NCBI GenBank assembly: GCA_020726405.1 | Contig: DYSB01000005.1 | Coordinates: 1 to 45,121 of the forward strand | Direction: 5' to 3' | Length of the DNA stretch: 45,121 bases | DNA from: Acetofilamentum sp. | GTDB lineage: Bacteria; CAIWAD01 | Shown: positions 1 to 8,862 of the stretch, piece after piece | How positions within the stretch are numbered: position 1 is the first letter of the stretch | How the letters are laid out: every line of letters begins with the position of its first letter | Notes under the pieces: model-generated | Told to the model about the DNA's origin: nothing | Databases searched by the model: none | What the model saw: only the letters and a program-made list of their open reading frames with translations | Made by a program: the position numbers and the translations under genes

Positions 1-1913
1 TGCTGCTGCGCGCGCCCCAGCAGGGCCAAGCCGAGGCCCATCACCATCACGCCCATGTTCTCCATGCTGCTGCAGGCCAGCAGGCGCTTGAGCTGCGGCT
101 CGCCCAGTCCCCGCGCCATCCCGGCCACGGCGCTGCCGGCGCCCAGGATCAGTAGCGCGGCTCCCCATTCCGTCGACAGGCCCGCCAGCAGGCCGCTGAT
201 CCGCACCAGCCCGTACAAGCCCACGTTGAGCATCACGCCCGAGAGCACGGCCGAGATGTGGCTGGGCGCGCCCGCGTGCAGGCCGGGCAGCCAGACATGG
301 AGGGGCATCAGGCCGGCCAGCAGCACAACGGCCAGCAGTGCCAGCAGGGGCTGCAGGACGCCCAGGGTGGCCAGGGCGCTGATCTCGGCCAAGGGCGGGC
401 TGAGCAGCGGAGCGGCCGGCAGCCAGGCGTCGATGGTCCGGTCCAGCAGCGGGGCCACCAGCGCGGGCGCCAGCCCGATGGTCAGACAGCCGCCGGCCAG
501 CACCAGCATGGGCAGCCGCATGCTCCAGGGAACCTCCGCGGCCTCGGCGGTGGCGGGCGTGCGCGCCTGTCCCAGGAACACGGCGCCGAAGACCTTGATG
601 AAACAGGCCAGGGCCAGCGCCCCGATCAGGGCCAGGACCGGCACGGCCAGCGCGGTGGCGGCGCTGCCGCCGCTGTTCGCGGCCCCCTGCAACAGCCCCA
701 GGAAGATCAGCAACTCGCTGACCAGGCCGTTCAGGGGCGGCAATCCACAGATGGCCACGGCGCCGATCAGGAAGAGGGCCGCCGTCCAGGGCATGTGCCG
801 GACCAGCCCGCCCAGCCGGTCGAGGTTGCGCGTCCCCGTCTGCCGAAGCACGGAGCCCGCGCCAAAAAACAGCAGCGCCTTGAAGAGACTGTGATTCCAG
901 ACGTGCAGCAGGCAGCCGCCCAGCCCCAGCGTCACCAGCAAGGGATGTCCGCCCGAGCGCCCCAGCAGGGCCAGGCCCAGTCCCAGCAGGATGATGCCGA
1001 TGTTCTCGACGCTGTGCCAGGCCAACAGGCTCTTGAGGTCGTGCTGGCCCAGAGCCTGGATCACCCCCAGCAGGCCGCTGATCGCGCCCAGCAGCAGGAC
1101 CAGTCCGCCCCAGGCGGGAGGCGGCGCGGGCAAGAGGGAGAGGAAGCGCAGCAGTCCGTAGATGCCCATTTTCAGCACGACGCCGGACAGGATGGCGGAG
1201 ACGTGGGTGGGCGCGGCGGCGTGGGCCGGCGGCAGCCAGACTTGCAGGGGTGCCATGCCGGCCTTGATGCCGAAGGCCAGTAGGGCGAGCAGGAAGACCG
1301 CCAGTCCAGCCCCAGGCCCGATGCCGCCTGGCTCGACAGGCCGCAGTTCCAGCGTACCCAGGCTGGCCTGCCAGATCGCGAACAGCGCCAGTAGGGCCAG
1401 GGTGGCCACATGGGTGGCGGCCAGGTAGAGCCAGCTGGCGTGCCGGGTCTCGGGTAGTTCGTGGTGCGTGGACACCAGGAGGAAGGCCGCCAGGGCCATC
1501 ACCTCCCAGCCCAGGATGAAGGCCACAGCGTGGCGCGCCAGCGGCAGCAGGGTCATGCCGGCCAGCAGCAGGCCCCAGAACAGCGGCGCGGCCTCCCGTC
1601 CACCCGTGCCCTTCGAATAGCCCAGTCCGTAGAGGGCACCCAGGCCGCCCACCAGGAAGACGGGCGCCAGAAAGAAGGCGCTCAGGGCATCCAGGCCCAG
1701 GCTGGGATTACCCAGCGTCGGCCAGTCCAGCCACAATCCCGTCGGCGCGGCGCCCGCCAGGCTTCCCCCCACGCCCACCAGCCCCAGCAGGCCCGCCAGC
1801 AGCACCAAGCCCGCGGAGAGCCGGCGGCTGCCCGGCCGGCCGTCCAACAGCGCGGGCAGGCCGCTCAGGGCGGCCAGCAGTCCGGCGAGCAGTACCAGGG
1901 TCAGCGGATTCAT
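1..1913 (-). CDS. Proton-antiporter (HyfB/NuoL-like) membrane subunit, fused, partial
   Basis: The reading frame stays open from the ATG at 1913 to the left edge (637 codons), so the C-terminus is missing. It is almost entirely hydrophobic. Residues 134-146 read ILGWEVMALAAFL, the conserved TM5 glutamate (E137) motif of HyfB/NuoL/MrpD antiporters. Residues 215-255 hold the TM7-TM8 block with K217 (AFGIKAGMAPLQVWLP) and the lysine of VVLKMGIYGLL near 244. This fits a proton- or sodium-translocating subunit of a membrane hydrogenase or complex-I-like enzyme. Unusually, after the normal end of one unit, a second TM7-TM8 block starts near residue 530 (GLMPLHVWLPGLHAGAPSH) with no first six helices before it, and both lysines are replaced (L and N). 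An AGGAAG box precedes the start. The gene follows the EIIA regulator by 53 bp, probably in one operon; other complex subunits may lie beyond the edge. Confidence 0.85.
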   Translation of the reverse strand, partial: MNPLTLVLLAGLLAALSGLPALLDGRPGSRRLSAGLVLLAGLLGLVGVGGSLAGAAPTGLWLDWPTLGNPSLGLDALSAFFLAPVFLVGGLGALYGLGYSKGTGGREAAPLFWGLLLAGMTLLPLARHAVAFILGWEVMALAAFLLVSTHHELPETRHASWLYLAATHVATLALLALFAIWQASLGTLELRPVEPGGIGPGAGLAVFLLALLAFGIKAGMAPLQVWLPPAHAAAPTHVSAILSGVVLKMGIYGLLRFLSLLPAPPPAWGGLVLLLGAISGLLGVIQALGQHDLKSLLAWHSVENIGIILLGLGLALLGRSGGHPLLVTLGLGGCLLHVWNHSLFKALLFFGAGSVLRQTGTRNLDRLGGLVRHMPWTAALFLIGAVAICGLPPLNGLVSELLIFLGLLQGAANSGGSAATALAVPVLALIGALALACFIKVFGAVFLGQARTPATAEAAEVPWSMRLPMLVLAGGCLTIGLAPALVAPLLDRTIDAWLPAAPLLSPPLAEISALATLGVLQPLLALLAVVLLAGLMPLHVWLPGLHAGAPSHISAVLSGVMLNVGLYGLVRISGLLAGLSTEWGAALLILGAGSAVAGMARGLGEPQLKRLLACSSMENMGVMVMGLGLALLGRAQQ

Positions 1914-1966
1914 CTGGCAGTGTGCTTCCTGATTAGGTCAAGGCGAATGCGACTCTCAGGAGTCTG

Positions 1967-2653
1967 TCAAGCGACGCGAGGCGGAATGCCGGCTTCCGCT
2001 GCGGCCACCAGCGCCAGGATCTCTTCCCGCGAGCCCTGGGCGCGCAGGGCCTGGCGCAGCCCCGGGTGCTGCAGCACGTGCGCCAGGTGGGACAGCAGGT
2101 GCAGATGGGCGCGCACCGTCGGGCTGATCAACGTGAACAGGATCGAGACGGGCTGGCCGTCCAACGCGCCGAAGTCCACCGGATGATCCAGGAAGCAGAG
2201 GGTGATCTGCGGACGGACGATCTGCAGCACGATGGGGTTGCGCACGTGGGGAATGGCGATGCCGTCGCCGATGGCCGTCGTGCCCAGCAGTTCGCGGGCC
2301 AGCAGGACCTGATAGAGGAAATTCCGGTCCACTTCGTCGGGCACATGCAGGACGTCCACCACGGCCCGCAGCACTTCCGCCCGGTCCCGGCCACCCACCC
2401 GGTAGGCCAGTCCGCCGGCCTTCAGGGCCAGCGAGACACTGGGCAGTTCGGCGGAGGCGTCGTGGTCTTCCTGGAAGATCTCCGGCGCGAGCGGAATCCG
2501 CCGGGCCGTGGCCCATTCCAGCAGTTCGGCGCGGCTGAAGCGGTACTGGTCGCCCACGCGGTAGGCGGGAATGGTCTGCAGTTTGATCCAGCGGTAGACC
2601 GTCTTCTCGGTGACGTTCAGCAGGCGCGCGGTGTCGCGGACGGAGAGTTGCAT
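1967..2653 (-). CDS. HTH (excisionase-type) - PTS EIIA fusion regulator
   Basis: The protein has 228 residues in two domains. Residues 1-52 are a MerR/excisionase-like winged helix (LNVTEKTVYRWIKLQTIPAYRVG), which usually binds DNA. Residues about 75-220 are a fructose/nitrogen-type PTS EIIA domain with the phospho-acceptor motif GIAIPHVRNP (His136). No EIIB or EIIC gene is nearby, so this is more likely a PTS-sensing regulator than a sugar transporter part. The ATG at 2653 is preceded by GGGATGGAA. The antiporter gene starts 53 bp downstream on the same strand, so the two are probably co-transcribed and the regulator may control the ion-pumping complex; that link is inference. Family assignment is firm; the signal sensed is unknown. 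Confidence 0.88.
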   Translation of the reverse strand: MQLSVRDTARLLNVTEKTVYRWIKLQTIPAYRVGDQYRFSRAELLEWATARRIPLAPEIFQEDHDASAELPSVSLALKAGGLAYRVGGRDRAEVLRAVVDVLHVPDEVDRNFLYQVLLARELLGTTAIGDGIAIPHVRNPIVLQIVRPQITLCFLDHPVDFGALDGQPVSILFTLISPTVRAHLHLLSHLAHVLQHPGLRQALRAQGSREEILALVAAAEAGIPPRVA

Positions 2654-2731
2654 GAGAGTTCCATCCCGGAATTGATCCCGACTGTGGACACCCTAGGACA
2701 TCACAACGGTTCTTTGCCACCTGACAAGAAG

Positions 2732-2831
2732 AACCACAGAGGCACAGAGCCACAGTAAGATGAAATGAGAAGAGGGACGCCCGCGCGCCCCTCTGTCAAA
2801 TCATGTCTCTGTGTCTCTGTGACTCTGTGTT
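2732..2831. repeat. CACAGAG-type inverted repeat with inner hairpin
   Basis: The left arm (2732-2755, accacagaggcacagag...) and right arm (2807-2831, ...ctctgtgactctgtgtt) are imperfect inverted repeats built from CACAGAG units. Between them lies a GC-rich hairpin, agaggg (2771-2776) with ccctct (2789-2794). The element sits just past the 3' end of the protease gene and upstream of the EIIA gene. It could fold as a transcript-end structure for the protease or be a dispersed intergenic repeat. CACAGAG-rich intergenic repeats of this look occur in many unrelated bacteria; that is from memory, not a search. Confidence 0.7.
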
Positions 2832-2850
2832 GAAAACTAGAGTGGGCGAG

Positions 2851-4398
2851 CTACTGCCGGATGCTGATCACCCGGAAGAAAGCCGGTGCCGTGTCGGCAT
2901 CCAACATCACTCCGGGCTCCGTCACCTCCAGCAGCGGAGTCCAAGGGCCAGCCGCGGCAGCCGCCCCCTCCACACGCCACGAGGTGGTGTTGGGCGTGGC
3001 CGTCCAATCCAACTGCAAGCGGTTCGTGCCCGGCAGGTAGCTCAGCGTGGCGCTGGCGGGCAGAGGCACGGCATCCGGATCGTAGGTGTCCAGCACCAGC
3101 AGGCCCGTGTTACCGGGATCCAGCCAGTCGCGCAGGCGCGTGGCCGCCGTGCTGCCGCGGTCCCAGCTCATGGAGAACTTGCCGTACCAGTCCGAGGTCT
3201 GGCTGGAACAGCTGGCATAGCCGCCATGCAACTGGCCCACCACGCGGTGGTTCTGGTCGAAGATGGGCGAGCCCGAACTGCCGCCTTCGGTGGTGCCGTC
3301 GTCCCAGTCGGCCACTTTCCAGTGCGATCCCGTCACGCCCGAGTTGCCCAGGTAGCGGTCCGAGATCAGCGCCTGGTTCTCGGAGCTGATTTTCTTGATG
3401 TCGCCGGCCGGGTGATGGATGCAGACGCCCTGGGTGGCCGCCTCGTCCACGGCGCTCCAACCCGCCCAGACCGGCTGGTAACTGGCGGGAATGGCGGTGT
3501 TCAGCTCCAGCAGCGCGAAGTCGGAGTCCGCCAGGGTGGCGCGCCGGACGCAGCCCTGCACCGAATGGTTGGTGGGGCCGTTCTGGTTGTTGCAGCCGGC
3601 GCTCTGGTAGTTGAACATGAAGATCCAGCTGGTCTCGCCGCCCAGGCAGTGGTTGGCCGTCAACAGGTAGCGGCGCATGTCCCGGGCCGTGTTGTTCACC
3701 AGCGCGCCCGTGCAAATCCGGAAGCCGCCTCCGGTGAGGATCATCACCACGCTGCGGATCTCCGCCCGCCAGGGGTCGCCCTCCGGGCAGGCCACGTTGT
3801 TGTTGCAGGCGCCGGAATCGCCGTAGTCGCGCGCGGCGGCCAGCCCGAACACGTTTCGATAGGCGTGCACCACGCGGCTGACGCCCACCCGGCCGGGGAA
3901 GGCGGCGTCCGCGGGCTCCGCGTATTCCATGGTGAGGGCGTCGCCCGCCAGGGGCTGGGTGGCGAATTGCCCGTCGGGGTTATGGTTGAAATCCGTGAAG
4001 GCGCCCAGTAGCTGGCTCTGATCGTCGCCGTAGAGGAAGAGCCGCGCGCCCGGCGGCAGATCGAACTCGTCGTAGAGCAGATTGAGGGAGTGGGCGCCCG
4101 GGCTGCTCAGGCGCAGGCGCCAGAGGCGTGTGCCGTCGGCCAGCGTGTCACAAACGCCCTGGCGGAGCAGGTCCAGGCGCAGGTCCAGGGGCGCGCCGAA
4201 GCGGAAGGGCTGGTCCTTTTCGGCCCCGGCGTCCTCGGCCAGCAGGGCCGCGTGATCCACGGCGGGCAGCACCACCGTGGGCGGCGTGCCGCGCAAATCG
4301 AGGGTGAAGGACGGCGGTGTGCCGCCGGCGCTGAGCTGGGCCTGGCAGGACCCGTGCAGGGCCAGCAAGAACAGAACCGTCAGAGCGTTTTTGAGCAT
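2851..4398 (-). CDS. Secreted Lys-C-like serine endopeptidase (S1 family)
   Basis: The product has 515 residues with a signal peptide (MLKNALTVLFLLALHGSCQA). The start at 4398 is supported by GGAG eight bases upstream; a longer open frame to 4614 overlaps the neighbour's 3' end and looks spurious. A prodomain of about 190 residues precedes a trypsin-fold domain with His250 (LLTANHC), Asp293 (DSDFALLEL) and Ser375 (GGSSGSPIF). The following GQLHGG is typical of lysyl endopeptidase (Achromobacter protease I type). Many cysteines suggest disulfides. Residues 445-515 form an FN3-like tail rather than the FlgD-like sorting module. It is the last gene of a same-strand run after the patatin and the peptide-binding lipoprotein, fitting extracellular protein digestion with peptide uptake. 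Lysine specificity is inferred from family resemblance. Confidence 0.88.
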   Translation of the reverse strand: MLKNALTVLFLLALHGSCQAQLSAGGTPPSFTLDLRGTPPTVVLPAVDHAALLAEDAGAEKDQPFRFGAPLDLRLDLLRQGVCDTLADGTRLWRLRLSSPGAHSLNLLYDEFDLPPGARLFLYGDDQSQLLGAFTDFNHNPDGQFATQPLAGDALTMEYAEPADAAFPGRVGVSRVVHAYRNVFGLAAARDYGDSGACNNNVACPEGDPWRAEIRSVVMILTGGGFRICTGALVNNTARDMRRYLLTANHCLGGETSWIFMFNYQSAGCNNQNGPTNHSVQGCVRRATLADSDFALLELNTAIPASYQPVWAGWSAVDEAATQGVCIHHPAGDIKKISSENQALISDRYLGNSGVTGSHWKVADWDDGTTEGGSSGSPIFDQNHRVVGQLHGGYASCSSQTSDWYGKFSMSWDRGSTAATRLRDWLDPGNTGLLVLDTYDPDAVPLPASATLSYLPGTNRLQLDWTATPNTTSWRVEGAAAAAGPWTPLLEVTEPGVMLDADTAPAFFRVISIRQ

Positions 4399-4493
4399 GG
4401 GAGTCTCCGGAAGATGCGGGGCGGGCCCATTCGTGAGACCGCTTCCCCAGCTTACCAAATCCCGCCTTGTGGAAGGAACGCAGCGTCCTGTCG

Positions 4494-6518
4494 TCAGGGC
4501 CGGGGTGGCGCCGCACCCGTCGTCCAACCCACCGCCTCTGGCCGCAGGGGCAGGGCCTGGTTGCCCCGGATGGCGTCCTTGAGCGTCTGGTGCCGGACCG
4601 GGTCGTACCACCACAGGCGGATCAGGTCGCGATAATCGTAGGTGCGGGAGAGCACGCGCCGGGGCATGCCGAACTTGTTCCAGTAGAGCAGGCGCTCGTA
4701 GGGCCCGTACCAGGCGTGTGCCACATAATAGCCGTCCATCAGCCGCTTGTCGATGGCCTGGATCTGTCTCACGCGCTCGGCCTGGTCATAGGTGATGTCG
4801 TAGACCGCGCAGAGGGAGTCGATCACCGGATCCGCCACGCCCGGGTGGTTGCCCGTGTCGGGGCCGTACGCGAACTCGCTGTGCCAGCTGGAACGCGGGT
4901 CCGGGAACAGGCTGCCCGTCCAGGCGCCGTAATAGAGCTGGAACTTGCGGTCGTTGAGCATCTTCACCCGGGTGGAGAAGGTCGTGGGCTTGAGGCTGAG
5001 CTTGATGCCGCCCCGGGCCAGCTGCTCCTGGATCACCGTCAGCAGACGTTCGCTGGCCGGGTTCTCCGGCGTCATCACTTCGAAATCCAGCCGCTCCTTC
5101 TCCCTGTTCATGCGCACGCCATCGGCGTCCAGCCGGTTGTAGCCCGCCGCCTCCAGCAGCCGGATGGCGGTCCGGGGCTCGTGGCGGATCTTCGGATTGT
5201 CGGGATTCTCGTAGATCCCGCCCGGGTAGTAACTGTCGTTGTGCAGGTATTGGTTGTAGAACAGCTTGTCGATCAGGGTCTGGCGGTCCATCAGCAGGGC
5301 GAAGGCGCGCCGCAGGCGCAGGTCATTGAACGGCGCCTCGCGCGTGTTGAAGACGAAGCCCTGCAGGCCGTTGGGCTGGTCGTTGTGCACCTTCTGCTTC
5401 ACCAGCCAGCCCTGCCGGAGTTGTGTCACACGCTCGGGCGTCAGCTCGCGCACCCAGTACTTGGCCTCCGTCACCAGCAGCAGGTCCAACTCGCCCTTCT
5501 TGGTGCGCTCGCGGGCCAGGTTGTCCTCGCCGATGGCCACGAACTTGATCTGGTGGAAGTTCCACTCGCCCCGGCGGCGCGGATTGTCGCGGTCCCAATA
5601 GTCGGCCACCCGGGTCAACGTCAGGGTGTTGCCCTGGCTGACGTCCCGCTCGCGGATCAGGTAGCGGCCTGAGCCCGGCAGCGGGTGGTTCTGCCAGCGG
5701 TCCATGTACTGCTTGCCCGTCAGCCCGCCGATGATGTGCGCGGGATAGATCCGCAGCTCGGTGGCGAACTCGGACATCATGCGCCAGCTGCGCTTGGCCG
5801 TGCGCGTGCGCAGCAGATAGGGACTGAGGACCTCAGGCTCGCTGAACTCGCGGTAAATGATGGCGTCGCTGAGCCGCAGCAGGCCCTCGTCCACTTTCAG
5901 CTTCCACGACGCCGCCACATCCCGCGCCGTGAGCCGCTGCCCGGTCTGCCAACGCGCCGCGGGATTGAGGCGGAACCATAGTTCCTGCCCGCCGTCCTCC
6001 GTGAAAACCACGCGCCAGTGCGTGGCCAGCGCCGGCTGGTAGTCCAGGTCCGTGCTGTTCACGCGCAACAGGGTTTCGTAGCACGCCTCGATCATCATCT
6101 GCTGGAAGGCCGTGTGGGCGTCCTTGCCCTCGCTGCGCAGGGTGGCGGGATACTCGGAGATGCTGATGCGGATGCGTCCGCCCGCCAGGGCCGTGGAGTC
6201 CGTGTCCAGCGGGTAGTCCGTGCGGGTCTGCCAGCCCAGGCTGTCCGCCAGGGCCTCGAAGCCCGCCCCGCCCAGCCAGGCCGGCACCTCGGGCAGGGCT
6301 CCCGCCGGTGTCTCCACAGTCTCGTAGCCCGCCTCGCCCCAGACTTGGCGGGCGTCCACGCCCGCCAGCAGCGGCAGGATCGCCCCGGTGTCGAAGCGTT
6401 CGCCCGGAGCACCACAGCCCGCCAGCAGCAGGCTCAGCCCCAACAGGCTCAGCCCCAGCTGAGGCAGGCGGAGGATCCGGCGCGCGGCCCTGTGATGGAT
6501 GGTCTGGGTGGTCGGCAT
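4494..6518 (-). CDS. Peptide-type ABC substrate-binding lipoprotein (SBP family 5)
   Basis: The protein has 674 residues, with the start at 6518 supported by AGGAGC. An N-terminal stretch ends in the lipobox LLAGC (Cys35), so it is a lipid-anchored periplasmic protein. The body matches the SBP_bac_5 fold of oligopeptide/nickel-binding proteins: a domain reading AARWQTGQRLTARDVAASWK, then DRQTLIDKLFYNQYL and YYPGGIYENPDNPKIRHE, the usual family 5 landmarks. It is longer than typical DppA/OppA (about 540 residues) because of an extra N-terminal segment of about 90 residues. No permease or ATPase gene is adjacent, so it is an orphan binding protein or works with a distant transporter. It lies 56 bp after the patatin gene and 95 bp before the protease gene on the same strand. 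Confidence 0.85.
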   Translation of the reverse strand: MPTTQTIHHRAARRILRLPQLGLSLLGLSLLLAGCGAPGERFDTGAILPLLAGVDARQVWGEAGYETVETPAGALPEVPAWLGGAGFEALADSLGWQTRTDYPLDTDSTALAGGRIRISISEYPATLRSEGKDAHTAFQQMMIEACYETLLRVNSTDLDYQPALATHWRVVFTEDGGQELWFRLNPAARWQTGQRLTARDVAASWKLKVDEGLLRLSDAIIYREFSEPEVLSPYLLRTRTAKRSWRMMSEFATELRIYPAHIIGGLTGKQYMDRWQNHPLPGSGRYLIRERDVSQGNTLTLTRVADYWDRDNPRRRGEWNFHQIKFVAIGEDNLARERTKKGELDLLLVTEAKYWVRELTPERVTQLRQGWLVKQKVHNDQPNGLQGFVFNTREAPFNDLRLRRAFALLMDRQTLIDKLFYNQYLHNDSYYPGGIYENPDNPKIRHEPRTAIRLLEAAGYNRLDADGVRMNREKERLDFEVMTPENPASERLLTVIQEQLARGGIKLSLKPTTFSTRVKMLNDRKFQLYYGAWTGSLFPDPRSSWHSEFAYGPDTGNHPGVADPVIDSLCAVYDITYDQAERVRQIQAIDKRLMDGYYVAHAWYGPYERLLYWNKFGMPRRVLSRTYDYRDLIRLWWYDPVRHQTLKDAIRGNQALPLRPEAVGWTTGAAPPRP

Positions 6519-6574
6519 GCCGTGCTCCTGGTTGTCTATGTCAGGTGGGCTCTCGTCCCGCTGGCCAGCCGGGA

Positions 6575-8845
6575 TCAATCCCAGCCGAAGCGCAGATAGA
6601 TGAAGGCGGGCTCGCCGGGCTGGCTGCCGACAGCCAGCTTGAGCGGTCCCAGATAGGTGCGGGTGGCCAGTTCGAGTCCCAGGCCCAGATCGCTGCGGTC
6701 CTCCGGCTCCAGCAGGCCGCCGCGCGTGTGGCTCACGGCCGCCACGGGCAGCAGGCTGAGGTTTCGTCCCAGCCAGAGGCGCAGGCCCAGCCAGCCTGCC
6801 GCCACTTCCGGCACCCAGAGTTCGCGGAACTCGAAGCCGGGCATTTCCGGCCAGCCGCCAAAGGGGAAAAAGTAGGGCGTCGACAGTTCCCCGCGGAAGC
6901 CGCGCCCGGCCAGTCCGCCCAGTTCCACGGTGAGCAAGCCTGGCCAACGCGGCAGGTTGCCGGCGTCCCGGGCCGCCGTGGAGCGCGCGCCGCCCGCCGC
7001 CCGGAACCAGCCGTCGAAGGAGTGCCAGATCCGGGTATGCAGCCAGCCGCGCGTGAAGGTCCGGCTCCGGCGCCCGATGGGATCCAGCAGGCGCGCCTCG
7101 GCGCCCAGCTCAAAACCGTGGGTTGGGAAATCCAGCGCGTTGCGCGTGTCCACGTCCAGACGCAGGGCCGCCGCATGGGCCCGCTCGCGGGTCACCGTCC
7201 ACGTGCTGTCCGCCAGCTGCGGCCGGGCCTTGGTCCACTCCGTGGCGGCCTGGGCCTCCAGCCGCGCGCCCCGGCGCAACACCAGGCCCGCACCCAGCCC
7301 CAGGTCGGCGCGATTCAATTCGTAGACCGCCAGGCTGCGGTGTCCGCTGCCGCCCACCTCCACGTCCTCGCTGCTGAAGTGGCTGAAGGGATGCAGATAA
7401 AAACCAGAGCTGTGGGAACTGCTGCGCCAGGCTTCCAGGGCCAGGTGCAGATCCGTGCCGAACCGGCCATCCCAGCGAATGCGCGAGCCGGGCCCCAACA
7501 CGCGATCCCAATCCAGCGTGACGCCGAGCCGCACCTGATCGTGCTCCGTGTAGCTGGGGGTCACGTCCAACCAGGCCTGGCCGGGTCCGTCCACTTCCAG
7601 CAGCAGGCCGGCGGCGGGGTGGCGGCCGGGCTTGCAGGGCTCGCCGGGGTTGACCAGGATGATCTGGTAGCCGGCCCGCTGGGCCAGCCCGGATGAGATG
7701 AAGGTGCGCACACGCCGTGAGACGTCGCGCGGGCTGAACAAGTCGCCGCGCTTCAGCCCCAGCAAACGTTCCGCACGCTCCAGACTGATGGTGGAGCGGC
7801 CCTCCACGGAGAGCGAGGCCAGCCAGAGCGTGTCGGGCAGGCTCAGCCGTTCGGGTGGCGAACGGAGGCCCAGCGGCACGCCGCGCTCGGCCAGCAGGGC
7901 CAGCAACCGGGGTTCGGCGGCCCGCATGGCCTCATACCCGCGCAGGATCAGCGAATCCACCGCCTCGAAGTCCATCAACCCGAAGCGTGAGACAGCGGGC
8001 CGCACCACCAGATCCGCCAGTCGACCGGCCTGGGTTTCCTGAGCCAGCGAGAGGATTTGCCGGGACTGCTCGGCCACGGCCACCAGACTGCCCAGCTCGT
8101 CCAGCGGCCGCAGATGAACGGGCAGATCCACGGCGATGATCAGTTCCGCACCCAGCCGCAGGGCCAGATCCGTGGGCAGGTTCTGCACCAGACCGCCGTC
8201 CACCAGCACGCGGCCGTCGATCTCCACCGGCTGGAAGATCGAGGGCATGCTCATGCTGGCCCGCAGGGCCCGGCCGAGGGAACCGTGGTCCAGGTAGACG
8301 GCCTGGCCGCGCTCCAGGTCGGTGGCGGCGCAAGCGAAGGCGCGTGGCAGGCCGAGGAAGTCCTGCTCGCCGTGGGCGCCCTGGGTGAGGTCGCTGAGCA
8401 GCAGCTCCACCTTGGTGCCGTGGAAGATCTGCCCGGGCGGCCGGATCTGGCCGCGCTCCACTTCCAGCCGCAAGCCGTCGGGCCGGTCCAGGAAGCGCGC
8501 GTTGCCGATCAGCCGGTGGTGGGCGGGCTGATCCACGAAACTGCCCAGCCAGTCGATGTGCCGGGCCAGGCTGTCCAGCTCGCGCCCGCTCCAACCCATG
8601 CTCCAGAGGCCACCCACCAGCGCGCCCATGCTGGTGCCGCAGACCAAGTCCACGGGCAGGCCCAGCTCCTCCAGCCGGCGGATCACGCCGATGTGGGCCA
8701 GGCCGCGCGCACCGCCGCCCGCCAACACCAGGGCCACGCGCGGCGCCGCCGCCGAATCCGGTGGCGCCGGGACCGCAGCCGGCGCGCTCCGCAACATGCA
8801 GACAACCAGCAGCAGCACAAGCGCTATGTTAGGCCCCCTGTTCAT
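6575..8845 (-). CDS. Patatin-like phospholipase with POTRA and outer-membrane barrel (type Vd-like)
   Basis: The product has 756 residues. A hydrophobic N-terminus is followed by a patatin domain (about 35-300) with the oxyanion loop LAGGGARG, nucleophile motif GTSMG (Ser72) and catalytic VDGG (Asp216). Residues about 338-400 look like one POTRA repeat (SLSVEGRSTISLERAERLLGL), and the remainder is a beta-rich barrel ending in aromatic-rich IYLRFGWD. This order is that of PlpD-type Vd autotransporters, where the barrel delivers the phospholipase to the surface. The ATG at 8845 gives the clean signal sequence; no good Shine-Dalgarno is visible and the divergent endonuclease gene starts only 17 bp away. 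The binding-lipoprotein gene follows 56 bp downstream. Lipase/phospholipase activity is expected from the intact Ser-Asp dyad. Confidence 0.9.
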   Translation of the reverse strand: MNRGPNIALVLLLVVCMLRSAPAAVPAPPDSAAAPRVALVLAGGGARGLAHIGVIRRLEELGLPVDLVCGTSMGALVGGLWSMGWSGRELDSLARHIDWLGSFVDQPAHHRLIGNARFLDRPDGLRLEVERGQIRPPGQIFHGTKVELLLSDLTQGAHGEQDFLGLPRAFACAATDLERGQAVYLDHGSLGRALRASMSMPSIFQPVEIDGRVLVDGGLVQNLPTDLALRLGAELIIAVDLPVHLRPLDELGSLVAVAEQSRQILSLAQETQAGRLADLVVRPAVSRFGLMDFEAVDSLILRGYEAMRAAEPRLLALLAERGVPLGLRSPPERLSLPDTLWLASLSVEGRSTISLERAERLLGLKRGDLFSPRDVSRRVRTFISSGLAQRAGYQIILVNPGEPCKPGRHPAAGLLLEVDGPGQAWLDVTPSYTEHDQVRLGVTLDWDRVLGPGSRIRWDGRFGTDLHLALEAWRSSSHSSGFYLHPFSHFSSEDVEVGGSGHRSLAVYELNRADLGLGAGLVLRRGARLEAQAATEWTKARPQLADSTWTVTRERAHAAALRLDVDTRNALDFPTHGFELGAEARLLDPIGRRSRTFTRGWLHTRIWHSFDGWFRAAGGARSTAARDAGNLPRWPGLLTVELGGLAGRGFRGELSTPYFFPFGGWPEMPGFEFRELWVPEVAAGWLGLRLWLGRNLSLLPVAAVSHTRGGLLEPEDRSDLGLGLELATRTYLGPLKLAVGSQPGEPAFIYLRFGWD

Positions 8846-8862
8846 GTGAAAAGGTACGAACC
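8846..8862. promoter_or_regulatory. 17-bp divergent gap between patatin and endonuclease starts
   Basis: Only 17 bases separate the two divergent start codons. The endonuclease side has AAAGG as ribosome-binding site; the patatin side has none visible. There is no room for promoters, so any promoter must lie inside the neighbouring coding sequence, or one start is mis-assigned. Confidence 0.6.

Noticed and set aside
258-1283. Long plus-strand frame rich in Gln, Gly and Arg opposite the antiporter gene
   Set aside because: It is the antisense shadow of a well-supported membrane protein; its composition has no domain or signal features.
1953-1966. Possible remnant of the dispersed element end (aggagtctgtc)
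   Set aside because: Only 11 bases match and the flanks do not, so chance is likely; it also overlaps the EIIA stop codon.
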